The notes: generated by a model from the letters alone, not told the origin. Shown: positions 33,464-42,599, counted from the first letter of the stretch. The stretch: 64,000 bases of DNA from WLMZ01 sp963732585 (GCA_963732585.1 CAVSZY010000003.1:372001-436000), one strand, 5' to 3'. Program-made: numbers and translations.

Positions 33464-36300
33464 TGCTTGCAGCGTGGGTGAGCTCGCAGATTATCGTCAA
33501 CGGCATCGTCCAGGGCGTGGTCTATGGCCTCCTGGCGATGACGCTGGTGCTCGTCTACCGCACCTCGAAAGTGATCAACTTTGCGGTCGGCAACATCGGC
33601 ATCATCGGTTCGGCCGTGTTGTTGATGCTCGATGTCACCTACGGGATCCCGTTCTGGTTCGCGCTGATCGTGGCCTTGGTAGCCGGGACGCTGTACGCCG
33701 TGGTCATCGAGCTGAGCATCATTCGGCGACTGTTTAGCGCACCGCGTGTCATCGTCCTCGTGGCCACGATCGGCGTCAGTCAGCTCTCGCAGGCGATCAT
33801 CCTCGGCTTCCCGGATATCGGTGACCCACGCGCCAACTATCCGTCGCCGATCACCGCCGACTGGAACATCGGCAGCGCCCGATTGAAGGGCGCTCAGCTG
33901 TTGATCCTCATCGTCGGACCACTCGCAGCCCTCGCCTTGACCTGGTTTCTGACGTCAACGTTGCTTGGTCGTTCGGTTCGGGCTGCCTCCAGCAATCCCG
34001 ACTTGGCTCGCCTTTCCGGGGTCAACCCGAAGTTCGTCTCCACGGCCGTGTGGGCGATCAGTGGCTTCGTCGCCACCGTATCGATGATCCTGCTCGGTGG
34101 GCTCGACGGATCGGTGGGCAGCATCGCTGCAGTTGGACCTGTGTCGTTGTTGCGCGCCCTCACGGCGGCGATCATCGCTCGATTCGTCTCGTTCCGTGTG
34201 GCACTCCTTGCCGGGTTGGTGATCGGCGTCGTGGAGCAACTGCTGCGCTTCAACTTCCTCGACAAGACCGGTTTAACCGACGTTGCGCTCTTACTCGTCG
34301 TCCTCCTGGCGGTCGGTTTGCAGCGTCGCGACCGCGCTGTCGGAGACGCTGTGTTCTCCTTTGTTCCTCGGACGTTGGCGATGCCGGAACGTCTCCGATC
34401 GATCTGGTGGATTCGCCATCTCGATCGAGTGGGCATGTTGGCGATGCTGCTGGTCGCTGCCCTCGCCCCGATCATCATCACCCAGCCGTCGCGACAGCTG
34501 CTCTATTCGACGATCGCTGCACTGGCGATATGCGCGCTGTCGCTCACGCTGCTAACCGGCTGGGCGGGGCAGCTCTCATTGGGACAGATGGCCTTCGCCG
34601 GGATCGGCGCGCTGAGCGCGGCAGCCTTCACCCGTGGCCTGGAGATCGATTGGATGATCGGCGACCGCCAGATCGTCTATCTGCAATTCGAGCCATTGCC
34701 TTTTGTGCTCTCGATATTTCTCGCCGGGTTCGTCACTGCAGCCCTGGCCGGCATCGTCGGCTTGGGTGCGCTGCGTGTGCGTGGCCTACTGCTCGCTGCA
34801 AGTACCTTCGCCCTCTCGATCGCCACCGGTTCGTACCTCTACCGCACAAAGATCCTCGGTGCAGGCGAGTCGGCGAGCGTCGATTTCCGTCGTGGCGATC
34901 TCTTCGGCATCGATCTCAACAATCAGCGCAATTACTACTATCTGGTGCTGGCAACGCTGGTCGTTGTCGCTGCTTTGCTCGGCCGGTTGCGCCGCAGCGG
35001 CATCGGCCGGGTGACGATCGCAGTGCGCGACAATGAGGTCACCGCCGCCGCCTACACCGTCGGTCCGACTGCAGCGAAGTTGCGCACGTTTGCGCTGTCC
35101 GGAGCGATCGCTGGCATCGGCGGAGGATTCCTGGCCGGTGCGACGCAAGAGCTGTCCTTCGTCAATGAGCGCTTCCTCGTTACGGGGTCGCTGACCTTGG
35201 TGGCGATGGTCGTCATCGGCGGCCTGGGCTCAATCGCTGGAGCGGTCGTCGGCGCCTTCTGGGTAGTCGGACTGCCTGCCCTGGCACCTGGCAACGACAT
35301 CATTCCCTTGCTGACGTCGAGCCTCGGGTTGCTGATCTTGTTGCTCTACTTTCCCGGCGGACTCGTCGAGGTGGCTCATCGTGGACGCTCGGCCCTCTAC
35401 CGTTACCTCGAAAACCGCTTGCCGCCGATCGAAAAGAGCACGACCGCATCGACCCCCGCGGTTCGCTCACGCCGCCCGATGGGCGTCGAGAGCGGTATGG
35501 TGCCGCTGCAGGCCAGCGGCATCTGCGTGAATTTCGGCGGCGTGCGGGCCAACGACGAGATCACCCTGACGGTAGGCCCAGGCGAAATCGTCGGCCTTAT
35601 CGGCACCAACGGGGCGGGCAAGACCACGCTGATGAACGCCATCGGCGGCTACCTTCCCGCCAGCGGTCGTGTCGAGCTCTTCGGACAGGACCTGTCCGCC
35701 TTGTCGCCCGCCGAGCGCGCCAGGCGAGGACTCGGGCGCACCTTCCAGTCGGCCTCGCTGTTTCCTGAATTGACTGTGCGCGAGACCGTTGAGGTCGCCC
35801 TCGAGGGGCGTGGCAGAACCGGACTGATCGCCACTGCGCTGTTCTGGCCACGAGCCAGTGCCCGGGCGCGGGCGCAGCGCCAGGACGCGGCCGAACTGAT
35901 CGACTTCCTCGGCCTTGGCCGCTACGGTGACCGCCCAATCTCGGAGCTGTCGACGGGGACACGCCGCATCGTCGAGTTGGCTGGCTTGCTGGCGCTCGAT
36001 GCCAAGGTGCTGTGCCTCGATGAACCGACAGCGGGCATCGCGCAACGCGAGGCCGAGGCGATGGGACCGCTGCTGGTGCAGATTCGCCGCGAGCTCGGTG
36101 CCGCAATGTTGATCATCGAACACGACATGCCGTTGATCATGGGGATGAGCGACCGTGTCTATTGCTTGGAGTTCGGTCGTGTAATCGCCCAGGGTCTGCC
36201 AAACGAGGTGCGCAATGACCCGAAGGTGATCGCCAGCTATCTCGGCACCGACGAGCGCACGATTCAGCGCAGCGGCGCGTTCGACCACGTCGAGAGCTGA
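33463..36300 (+). CDS. Fused LivH-LivM-LivG ABC transporter protein (two permeases plus ATPase)
   Basis: A 945-residue protein. Residues ~1-290 match LivH (IVNGIVQGVVYGLLAMTLVLVYRTSKVINFAVG). Residues ~320-640 match LivM (LTGWAGQLSLGQMAFAGIGAL, LLAASTFALSIA, VTIAVRDNEVTAAAYTV). Residues ~690-930 are a LivG ATPase: Walker A LIGTNGAGKTTLM, Q-loop TFQSASLFPELTV, signature ELSTGTRRIVELAG (LSTG rather than LSGG), Walker B KVLCLDEPTAG and H-loop IEHDM. With the lipoprotein and the MFS-LivF protein it makes a complete importer of the branched-chain amino-acid/amide family encoded by only three genes. Substrate unknown. Confidence 0.93.
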   Translation: MLAAWVSSQIIVNGIVQGVVYGLLAMTLVLVYRTSKVINFAVGNIGIIGSAVLLMLDVTYGIPFWFALIVALVAGTLYAVVIELSIIRRLFSAPRVIVLVATIGVSQLSQAIILGFPDIGDPRANYPSPITADWNIGSARLKGAQLLILIVGPLAALALTWFLTSTLLGRSVRAASSNPDLARLSGVNPKFVSTAVWAISGFVATVSMILLGGLDGSVGSIAAVGPVSLLRALTAAIIARFVSFRVALLAGLVIGVVEQLLRFNFLDKTGLTDVALLLVVLLAVGLQRRDRAVGDAVFSFVPRTLAMPERLRSIWWIRHLDRVGMLAMLLVAALAPIIITQPSRQLLYSTIAALAICALSLTLLTGWAGQLSLGQMAFAGIGALSAAAFTRGLEIDWMIGDRQIVYLQFEPLPFVLSIFLAGFVTAALAGIVGLGALRVRGLLLAASTFALSIATGSYLYRTKILGAGESASVDFRRGDLFGIDLNNQRNYYYLVLATLVVVAALLGRLRRSGIGRVTIAVRDNEVTAAAYTVGPTAAKLRTFALSGAIAGIGGGFLAGATQELSFVNERFLVTGSLTLVAMVVIGGLGSIAGAVVGAFWVVGLPALAPGNDIIPLLTSSLGLLILLLYFPGGLVEVAHRGRSALYRYLENRLPPIEKSTTASTPAVRSRRPMGVESGMVPLQASGICVNFGGVRANDEITLTVGPGEIVGLIGTNGAGKTTLMNAIGGYLPASGRVELFGQDLSALSPAERARRGLGRTFQSASLFPELTVRETVEVALEGRGRTGLIATALFWPRASARARAQRQDAAELIDFLGLGRYGDRPISELSTGTRRIVELAGLLALDAKVLCLDEPTAGIAQREAEAMGPLLVQIRRELGAAMLIIEHDMPLIMGMSDRVYCLEFGRVIAQGLPNEVRNDPKVIASYLGTDERTIQRSGAFDHVES

Positions 36301-36348
36301 CTTCGGCGACCGCTAACGTTGCCACGCGCACACGACCTGGGGGTTTCG

Positions 36349-37068
36349 ATGTCGACGTTCATGTTGGTTCACGGTGGGGGACACGGCGGCTGGTGCTACC
36401 GCGAGGTCAAGCGCCGCTTGGAACGGTCCGGGCATGAGGTCTTCGCCCCGTCGCTGACAGGTCTTGGCGAACGCCGCCGCAGTCTCTCGACCGCCGTCGA
36501 CCTCGATTTCCATATCGACGACGTCGTGCAACTGCTGCACTTCTGGGATCTCGACGACGTCGTCCTTGTCGGCCACAGCTACGGCGGAATGGTGATCACC
36601 GGTGTGGCCGATCGTGCTGCGAACCGGATCGGCAAGCTCGTCTACCTCGACGCAGCGAACCCGGTCAACGGTCAATCGCTGGTTGACGTCGCCGGCCCGA
36701 TGATCGAGATGACCCGACCCTTCGGCGCTACCGTCGATGACGTAGAGCTGGTACTGCTGCCCGCCCCGGGTGCCGGAGCGTTCTACGGCGTCACCGACGA
36801 GGCCGACCAGCGCTGGATGGACGATCGCCTGACCGGCCATCCGTGGAAGTGTTTCGAGCAAAAGTTGCAGCTCGACAACGAGGCGGCGTTGTGGGCGATC
36901 CCGCAATTCCACATCGTCTGTGAGGCAACGATCGCCACTCGCGACCCAGCGATCATCGAACCGGCGCGCGCCGAAGGGCGTTTGTGGCATATCGACACCG
37001 GCCACGACCTGATGATCACCGAGCCCGACTTCGTCGCCGACGCGTTGCGGCAGATTGCCGCCCGCTGA
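36349..37068 (+). CDS. Alpha/beta-fold hydrolase (AB_hydrolase_6, hydroxynitrile-lyase/esterase-like)
   Basis: A 239-residue hydrolase. The oxyanion segment is LVHGGGHGGWCYREV at residues 6-20. The nucleophile elbow LVGHSYGGMV has its Ser near residue 80. The catalytic Asp lies probably in the DPAIIEPARA region, and the C-terminal His is in IDTGHDLMITEPD. The HGGGHGGW start is typical of the plant-esterase/hydroxynitrile-lyase-like subgroup. It would hydrolyse an ester or thioester. ATG 36349 precedes the first strand directly. It follows the transporter by 48 bp and may be co-transcribed. A short palindrome CAAAAGTCTTTTG follows its stop at 37069. Confidence 0.85.
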   Translation: MSTFMLVHGGGHGGWCYREVKRRLERSGHEVFAPSLTGLGERRRSLSTAVDLDFHIDDVVQLLHFWDLDDVVLVGHSYGGMVITGVADRAANRIGKLVYLDAANPVNGQSLVDVAGPMIEMTRPFGATVDDVELVLLPAPGAGAFYGVTDEADQRWMDDRLTGHPWKCFEQKLQLDNEAALWAIPQFHIVCEATIATRDPAIIEPARAEGRLWHIDTGHDLMITEPDFVADALRQIAAR

Positions 37069-37105
37069 CAAAAGTCTTTTGGACAGCCCTGGAGCTTGCC
37101 TGCAA

Positions 37106-37126
37106 TACTTGAATGAATATCAAGTA
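37106..37126. promoter_or_regulatory. Inverted repeat TACTTGA-N7-TCAAGTA upstream of KstD-like gene
   Basis: Perfect 7-bp arms separated by ATGAATA, in the AT-rich interval 28-48 bp before the flavoprotein start. It is the only such repeat seen in the window. It is a likely repressor site (TetR or MarR type) or overlaps the promoter itself. Confidence 0.5.
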
Positions 37127-37154
37127 AGTAGTTCGGTTGATGGGGGTTGCGTTC

Positions 37155-38804
37155 ATGGAATCGATGGAAGTTCACCAGGGCGAGTGGGACCTCGAAGCCG
37201 ATGTTGTCGTACTCGGCAGCGGGGGAGCGGCGCTCGTCGCCGCCCTCGCCGCTCACGAGTATGGTGCTGGCGACGTGGTGTTGTTGGAAAAGTCCGGGAT
37301 GGTCGGGGGCACCACGGCGATGTCCGGGGGGATGATGTGGATCCCGCTCAACCACTATGCCGTCGAGGCCGGCGTCGAAGACTCGCTGGACGACGTCGTT
37401 GCCTATCTCGATGCGCTCGCCCCTGGGTTACTTGACCCCGACTCCTTGTCTGGCTTCCTCGATTCGGGCCCGGAGATGATCCGCTTTTTGGCCGACAAGA
37501 CGCCGGTCAGTGTCAAGTTGTTCTGGGATTTCCCCGATTACCAATCGGCGGCGATCGGGGCGATGGCCAATGGCGGCCGTTCGTTGGACAACGAGGTGTT
37601 CGCTTTCGAAGACCTCGGTTCCTGGGCCACGCGGGTCAATCCGCCTAAGACCGGTATCCCCAAGTTGACCAGTCGCATCGAAGACCGCCACGGCGGCGTC
37701 AGCGCCGAGGAACTGGAAGATCGCCGTCACCGTGACTGTCGCGGTCAGGGCCAGGCGTTGATCGGATCATTGCTCAAGGGCATCGTCGACCGTGGCATCC
37801 CGGTCATGTTCGAGACCCGCGCCCGCCAGTTGTGCACCGAAGGCAAGCGCATCGTCGGTGTCGTCGCCGAGCAAGAGAGCGGGCCGCTGCGCATCCAAGC
37901 TCGCAAGGGTGTCGTCATCGCTACCGGTGGTTTCGAATGGAACAAGCAGCTGGTGCAGTCGTTCCTGCGCGGTCCGATGACAGGACCGATCAGCGTGCCC
38001 GAATGCGAGGGCGACGGTTTGCTGATGGCCATGGAGGTCGGCGCCAGCCTGGGCAACATGGCGCACGCCTGGTGGATGACGTCGAGCAAGGAATCCAATG
38101 CCGGGCACCGTGATGCCCGGGCCAACTTTCTGGCCTGCCAGGCGGAGCGCACCTGCCCAGGTTCGATCATGGTCAACCGGGCGGGCAAGCGTTTTGTCAA
38201 CGAAGCGGTGAACTACAACGCGCTCGGATTCGCGCTGCACAACTTCGATCCCAACAGCTACGAGTACCCGAACCTGCCGTACTGGATGATCTTCGACAGC
38301 GCCTACATCCGCAAGTACCGGATGTTCACCAGTCGACCCGGCGAGCCAGCACCGCCCTGGGCGAGTTGTGCCGACACGCTGGAAGAACTCGGGGCAAAGA
38401 TCGGCGTCGACGGTGCGGCCCTGGCCGACACCGTCGCCCGGTTCAATGAAGGCGCTCGCCTGGGGCGTGACGATGACTTCGATCGTGGCAAGACCACCTT
38501 CGACAACTTCTCCGGCGACACCTCGCTGCCGCCACCGTTCTCGACGCTCGGTGTCCTCGATCAAGGTCCGTTCTACGCGATCGAAATGGAAGCCGGGGTC
38601 AATGGCACCTGTGGCGGTCCACGGGCCAACGCCAAAGCCCAGGTTCTCGATTGGCATGATCGTCCAATCGATGGCCTCTATGTGTGTAGCAACGCCATGG
38701 CCGCGGTGACGGCCGGTGTCTACGGCGGTGCCGGCGGCACTCTTGGGCCAGGGATGACCTTTGGTTTCATCGCCGGTCGCCACGCTGCTCAACGGGCGGT
38801 CTAG
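37155..38804 (+). CDS. FAD-binding dehydrogenase, KstD/fumarate-reductase-like (second copy)
   Basis: About 549 residues. The FAD motif VVVLGSGGAALVAALAA is near residue 18. EKSGMVGGTTAMSGGMMWIP is the flavin-loop signature, and the C-terminal FAD motif is IDGLYVCSNAMAAVTAGVYGGAGGTLGPGMTFG. It is the same family as the protein at 23511 but clearly diverged. It would desaturate a ring next to a ketone, or catalyse a related redox step. Candidate starts are ATG 37140 and 37155; the latter has GGGGG at good spacing. It is monocistronic behind an inverted repeat and is convergent with the next gene, stops sharing CTAG at 38801-38804. Confidence 0.85.
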   Translation: MESMEVHQGEWDLEADVVVLGSGGAALVAALAAHEYGAGDVVLLEKSGMVGGTTAMSGGMMWIPLNHYAVEAGVEDSLDDVVAYLDALAPGLLDPDSLSGFLDSGPEMIRFLADKTPVSVKLFWDFPDYQSAAIGAMANGGRSLDNEVFAFEDLGSWATRVNPPKTGIPKLTSRIEDRHGGVSAEELEDRRHRDCRGQGQALIGSLLKGIVDRGIPVMFETRARQLCTEGKRIVGVVAEQESGPLRIQARKGVVIATGGFEWNKQLVQSFLRGPMTGPISVPECEGDGLLMAMEVGASLGNMAHAWWMTSSKESNAGHRDARANFLACQAERTCPGSIMVNRAGKRFVNEAVNYNALGFALHNFDPNSYEYPNLPYWMIFDSAYIRKYRMFTSRPGEPAPPWASCADTLEELGAKIGVDGAALADTVARFNEGARLGRDDDFDRGKTTFDNFSGDTSLPPPFSTLGVLDQGPFYAIEMEAGVNGTCGGPRANAKAQVLDWHDRPIDGLYVCSNAMAAVTAGVYGGAGGTLGPGMTFGFIAGRHAAQRAV

Positions 38805-39217
38805 TTCGGCGCGAAACTGAGCCCGAGCCGATGGGCCGACTCCTCGATCGCCTCGATCAGTCGATCGATCGACCCGTGGCAGGCTTCGAGATCGGCGGGG
38901 GAGAGCAGCATGACCATCGTCGATTCGGTCGCGGTCGATCCGGTTTCGGCGATGACCACCGGTGCCAACCCGGCTGACGCGGCGCCAGCCTCGTCCGGTC
39001 GGTCGTTGCGATGGAAGGTGTCGAACGGCACCGGCAGCGTGGTCTGACAGGCCTTCCACGCCGGGCGTTGACGAACCGAGCCGTGGGTGATCTCGCACAG
39101 CGAGCAATGGCGTTTGCCGAGGCGCGCGCCGATCCAATAGGAGAGTTCGCCGCGCAAGGTACTGTCGGCGTCGTAGACCCCGACGAGTCGCACGATCCGC
39201 TCAGGTTCTTCAGGCAT
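38801..39217 (-). CDS. Conserved protein of unknown function with HCSLCEITHG motif
   Basis: 138 residues, no signal peptide or membrane segment. The N-terminal half, RLVGVYDADSTLRGELSYWIGARLGKRHCSLCEITHGSV, contains CxxC within HCSLCEITHG, plus a further histidine in DTFHRND. The C-terminal half has VMLLSPADLEACHGSIDRLIEAI. I recall similar hypothetical proteins in actinobacteria with this HCxLCxITH motif but no assigned role. The Cys/His set could bind zinc or a metal cofactor. It is convergent with the KstD-like gene and 90 bp from the anti-sigma-like gene on the same strand. Confidence 0.6.
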   Translation of the reverse strand: MPEEPERIVRLVGVYDADSTLRGELSYWIGARLGKRHCSLCEITHGSVRQRPAWKACQTTLPVPFDTFHRNDRPDEAGAASAGLAPVVIAETGSTATESTMVMLLSPADLEACHGSIDRLIEAIEESAHRLGLSFAPN

Positions 39218-39307
39218 GCAGCCGACCGTAGCAACGTGAGGCGTGAACGTGAACGCGCTAAACCCGATCGAGCAATCACCGACCGCCTCGCCGAGTGATT
39301 CGGTACC

Positions 39308-40825
39308 TCAACCGTCGTGCGCCACGAACGGGGTTGTGCGCAACGCTCTCCCAATTTGGAGCGGGGAATCGATCGTCTGCCCGCCAACTGAGATCTCGGC
39401 CTCCGTCAGCCCGTTGAAGGCCAGCAGATCCTCGACGGAAAGGGACAATGTGGTGGCGATCGATGCGTACGAGTCGCCGGATTGGATCGCATACAGCGGG
39501 CCGGGTTGGTAGGGCACCGTCAGCTCGATTGTGCTGCCGCAATTGGCCACGGCGTCTGGCGGAACGCTCTGGCCGATCACGGGGTCCTGCCCAGCAGCAT
39601 TGCCGACCGGGGTCAGCTCGAACAGGCCTTGAGCGATGAACCCGGAACCTTCGAGCTCGGCGGTCGCCTCGTCAAAGCTCATCGTCAAGACATTTGGCAC
39701 GACTGCCTGCACGGCGCCTGCCGCGCAGCCAACCAGCGCTGTCGCTGCGGACGGCGCGCCCGGTTGGTCGAGCACGGATGCGGTGATCGTTCCGAGGGCC
39801 AACAATGATTCCGGCGACGGATCGGTTGTGGTGATCCGCACTGCGGTGCCGTCTGGACTGAACCGCCAGAAGACCGCAGCATCGTCGTAGAGCGCGAACG
39901 GTGATATGGGGTTCGCCGGCGGTGGGTATAGCCCGCTGACCAGGCGGACGGTCAAGGCTGGCGGGCCCAACGCGTTGCCGTAGTTGAGAAGCCTGTCCGC
40001 TGGGCCCCATACCATGTCCCCGACCAGTACCTGATCGGGCTTGATCGTGGCCATCAGGCTGGTCAATGCACTCGAATGATCAACCGTCGCGACCACCGGG
40101 GAGCCGAGCGGGGCGTTGATCATGGCCACTGACGTGGATTCGGCGAGTTTCGTCGCTACGAGGCGAATCTCGTTCTTCGTGAACTCGCCGGGTGACATGT
40201 CGCAAAAGGGCGGTAGCCCCGTGAGGTCGCGGCCAGGCGCGCCGATGTCGCACGTGACGCTGACAGAAAGTCCCGAAAGCGTATGCACCGTCCAGCCTTG
40301 AGTCGACTCCACCCAGTAATCAACTGGATAGCTCTCGATCGGTTCGCTGGCGGATAGCAGGATCTCTAGCGACTTGCCGTCTTCGGGGCTGACGGCGACA
40401 AAGGCCAGGTCGCGGTCGCTGACCCGGGTCAGGGCGATGTGCCTGAACCGTTCCGGCACGGCGGAGGAGATAGATGCATACCATGCTGGCGCATCAGGCG
40501 ATACAGCTACAGGAGCAACTACCTCGTCGATAGACGCCGAACTCGCGGCTGGCGCAGTTGTGTTGTTCTCGCGGCCGCTCATGAGTACGAGTCCGCCGAC
40601 GGTCAAAGCAGCGAGGCCAGCTGCACCGACAGCCACGCGACGCCGATCACCGGAGCGGTTGGGCGATCGCTGTGACAGATCGGGAATCAAGACAGAACGT
40701 CCGTCGTCAAAGGTGGGTCGTGTCCCGCTGGAGGCGCAGGCGACGGCGTGGCTCTTGGGGATCATTTCGGCGAGCGTCTCCTTGAGTAACGATTCGAAGT
40801 CGGCGTCAATCTTTTCGTCGATCAC
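39308..40825 (-). CDS. Anti-sigma-like membrane protein with extracytoplasmic PASTA and LysM domains
   Basis: A 505-residue single-pass protein. The cytoplasmic N-terminus is ~60 residues, followed by a transmembrane helix (VAVGAAGLAALTVGGLVLM, near 63-82) and a long external region. Near residue 375 a PASTA-like unit (VPNVLTMSFDEATAELEGSGF..VIGQSVPPDAVANCGSTIELTV) appears. A LysM-like unit (YAIQSGDSYASIATTLSLSVEDLLAFNGL) then follows near 445. PASTA and LysM bind peptidoglycan, so the external part likely reads cell-wall state. The gene overlaps the ECF sigma gene upstream (ATGA), fitting a cell-envelope stress pair. The anti-sigma role is inferred from position. Confidence 0.75.
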   Translation of the reverse strand: MIDEKIDADFESLLKETLAEMIPKSHAVACASSGTRPTFDDGRSVLIPDLSQRSPNRSGDRRRVAVGAAGLAALTVGGLVLMSGRENNTTAPAASSASIDEVVAPVAVSPDAPAWYASISSAVPERFRHIALTRVSDRDLAFVAVSPEDGKSLEILLSASEPIESYPVDYWVESTQGWTVHTLSGLSVSVTCDIGAPGRDLTGLPPFCDMSPGEFTKNEIRLVATKLAESTSVAMINAPLGSPVVATVDHSSALTSLMATIKPDQVLVGDMVWGPADRLLNYGNALGPPALTVRLVSGLYPPPANPISPFALYDDAAVFWRFSPDGTAVRITTTDPSPESLLALGTITASVLDQPGAPSAATALVGCAAGAVQAVVPNVLTMSFDEATAELEGSGFIAQGLFELTPVGNAAGQDPVIGQSVPPDAVANCGSTIELTVPYQPGPLYAIQSGDSYASIATTLSLSVEDLLAFNGLTEAEISVGGQTIDSPLQIGRALRTTPFVAHDG

Positions 40826-41325
40826 GGGAGTTCCTCCTTGAGGGTCTTGAGTGCTCGGTGGAGCGTGGACTTGACGGAGCCGGCCGGGTGCCGTAGTACG
40901 TGGGCGATCTCAGCGATGGTCAGGTCATCCCAGTAGCGCAGGACAACGACGGCGCGTTGCCTCGGCGGGAGGCGTTGCACTCGAGACCACATTTCTTCGA
41001 TCTCTGGCGAGCTGGCTGGAGGCGGCGCGGCCACCGCCGCCGGCTGGCGGCTGATCACACGACGCCGACGAATCACGGTCACCCCGAGGTTGACCACCGA
41101 TCGCTGCAGGTATCCGAGCGGGTTTTCGACGCGTCCGCGCTTGCGCTGCAGTCCGACAAAGGCGTCCTGAACGATCTCTTCTGCAATGCCGGCGTCAAGC
41201 GTGATCGCAAAGGCAAGGTTGACGAGCCGCCGCCGATTGTCCCGGAAGAGTTCACCGATATCAAACGAGCTCTCAACGTCGCCGTTGCCGTCGATACGCA
41301 GTAGCGGATCGATCTGAATCTTCAT
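40822..41325 (-). CDS. RNA polymerase sigma-70 family factor, ECF/SigE-like
   Basis: A 167-residue ECF factor. Region 2 is FDIGELFRDNRRRLVNLAFAITLDAGIAEEIVQDAFVGLQRK; region 4 is RVQRLPPRQRAVVVLRYWDDLTIAEIAHVLRHPAGSVKSTLHRALKTL. ATG 41325 is preferred because AAAGG lies 9 nt upstream; an ATG at 41349 adds eight residues without a good site. The stop overlaps the PASTA/LysM membrane protein (ATGA), so the two are produced together. It probably transcribes envelope-stress genes and its own operon. Confidence 0.88.
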   Translation of the reverse strand: MKIQIDPLLRIDGNGDVESSFDIGELFRDNRRRLVNLAFAITLDAGIAEEIVQDAFVGLQRKRGRVENPLGYLQRSVVNLGVTVIRRRRVISRQPAAVAAPPPASSPEIEEMWSRVQRLPPRQRAVVVLRYWDDLTIAEIAHVLRHPAGSVKSTLHRALKTLKEELP

Positions 41326-41462
41326 TCGAGCCGACCTTTCTGCATCCACATTGAGACCTGACGAATGGTGGTCCCAGAAGGTTCCATTTCGTCACTACCG
41401 GGCTGCCTTCGGTGGCATTGTGCGCAGCGTTGTAACCTCACGATCGCACAGGAGGTTCGTTG

Positions 41463-42599
41463 ATGACCGTTGCGATCGCCGGTATCGGCCGCACGCAGTT
41501 CACCCGCCAGTCTGGTCGTACGACTGGTGCGTTGGCGACCGAGGCCTGCCGTCTCGCCCTCGCGGACGCTGGCCTCACGGCCGCCGATGTCGATGGCATC
41601 ATCTGCTTTCAGACCGGCGACTCGGTCACGCCATTGGAGGTTTCCTACGCGTTGGGGCAAGAGGAACTGGCATGGTCGCCGTCGATCTACGCCGGTGGCA
41701 ACGCTGTCGCTGACTGTGTCGCACTCGCTGGCGCGGCGATCGAATCGGGCATCTGTCGGGCCGCACTTTTCTACCGTTCGCTCAACGGACGGTCCGGCAA
41801 CCGCTACGGAACTATCGAAGGTGCAGTGCAGGTGCCGGGTGCGTGGCAGTTCTCCGCACCGCATGGGTTCATGGTGCCGCCGCAATGGATCGCGATGTGG
41901 GCCAGCCGACACCAAGCTGTCTACGGCTCGACGTGCGAAGACCTGGGTCAGATAGCGATCACGCAGCGGGCCCACGCCGTGCCGAACGAGCATGCTGTCG
42001 CCCGCGTTCCAATCACAATGGACGACTACCTCGCCGGCCGATGGGTGAACGAGCCGTTCCGCGTCTTCGACTGCGCCTATGAGGTCGATGGCGCCTGCGC
42101 AATTCTGTTGGTCGGCGAGGAGATGATCGCCGATATCGCCCCCAAGCCGGTGTGGCTGGTTGGATCGAGCAGTTCGCAGAGCGGCACCAACTGGGTGCAA
42201 TGGGACGACCAGACAGCGATGTATTCGCGTACCGCTGCTCCGCGGCTGTGGAACCGCACGGGGCTGTCGCCGGGCGACATCGACGTTGCGTTGATGTACG
42301 ACTGTTTTACCTACACGGTGATGGCCACGATGGAGGATTTCGGCTTCTGCGAGAAGGGCCAGGTCGGCGAGTTCTTCGCCAGCGGACGGGCGACCTACGG
42401 CGGTGATGTCGTCGTCAACCCGCACGGCGGTTTGCTGTCCGAGGGTTACCTTCACGGCATCAACCACCACTACGAGGCCGCGTTGCAGTTGCGTGGCGAT
42501 GCTGGTGTGCGCCAAGTGTTCGACGCTCGACTGGCCCTGGTCACCGCTGGCGCCGGCCCCTACGGGGGCGCCAATATCTTCTCGGCGGAGCGGCCATGA
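41463..42599 (+). CDS. Thiolase-fold protein (lipid-transfer/Ltp2-like aldolase group)
   Basis: A 378-residue thiolase-superfamily protein. It starts with AIAGIGRTQFTRQSGRT. There is no nucleophile Cys of degradative thiolases; YAGGNAVADCVALA occupies that area. The C-terminal half has ALMYDCFTYTVMATMEDFGFC and VVVNPHGGLLSEGYLHGINH, typical of Ltp/SCP-x-like proteins. Steroid side-chain aldolase Ltp2 belongs here and needs a DUF35 partner. The next gene is exactly such a partner, coupled by ATGA, so a retro-aldol cleavage of a beta-hydroxy-acyl-CoA is the best guess. The start ATG follows GGAGG. Confidence 0.85.
   Translation: MTVAIAGIGRTQFTRQSGRTTGALATEACRLALADAGLTAADVDGIICFQTGDSVTPLEVSYALGQEELAWSPSIYAGGNAVADCVALAGAAIESGICRAALFYRSLNGRSGNRYGTIEGAVQVPGAWQFSAPHGFMVPPQWIAMWASRHQAVYGSTCEDLGQIAITQRAHAVPNEHAVARVPITMDDYLAGRWVNEPFRVFDCAYEVDGACAILLVGEEMIADIAPKPVWLVGSSSSQSGTNWVQWDDQTAMYSRTAAPRLWNRTGLSPGDIDVALMYDCFTYTVMATMEDFGFCEKGQVGEFFASGRATYGGDVVVNPHGGLLSEGYLHGINHHYEAALQLRGDAGVRQVFDARLALVTAGAGPYGGANIFSAERP

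Noticed and set aside
37069..37081. CAAAAGTCTTTTG palindrome after the alpha/beta hydrolase as a terminator
   Set aside because: Its loop would be one base and the stem AT-rich, so it is unlikely to fold; could equally be chance.
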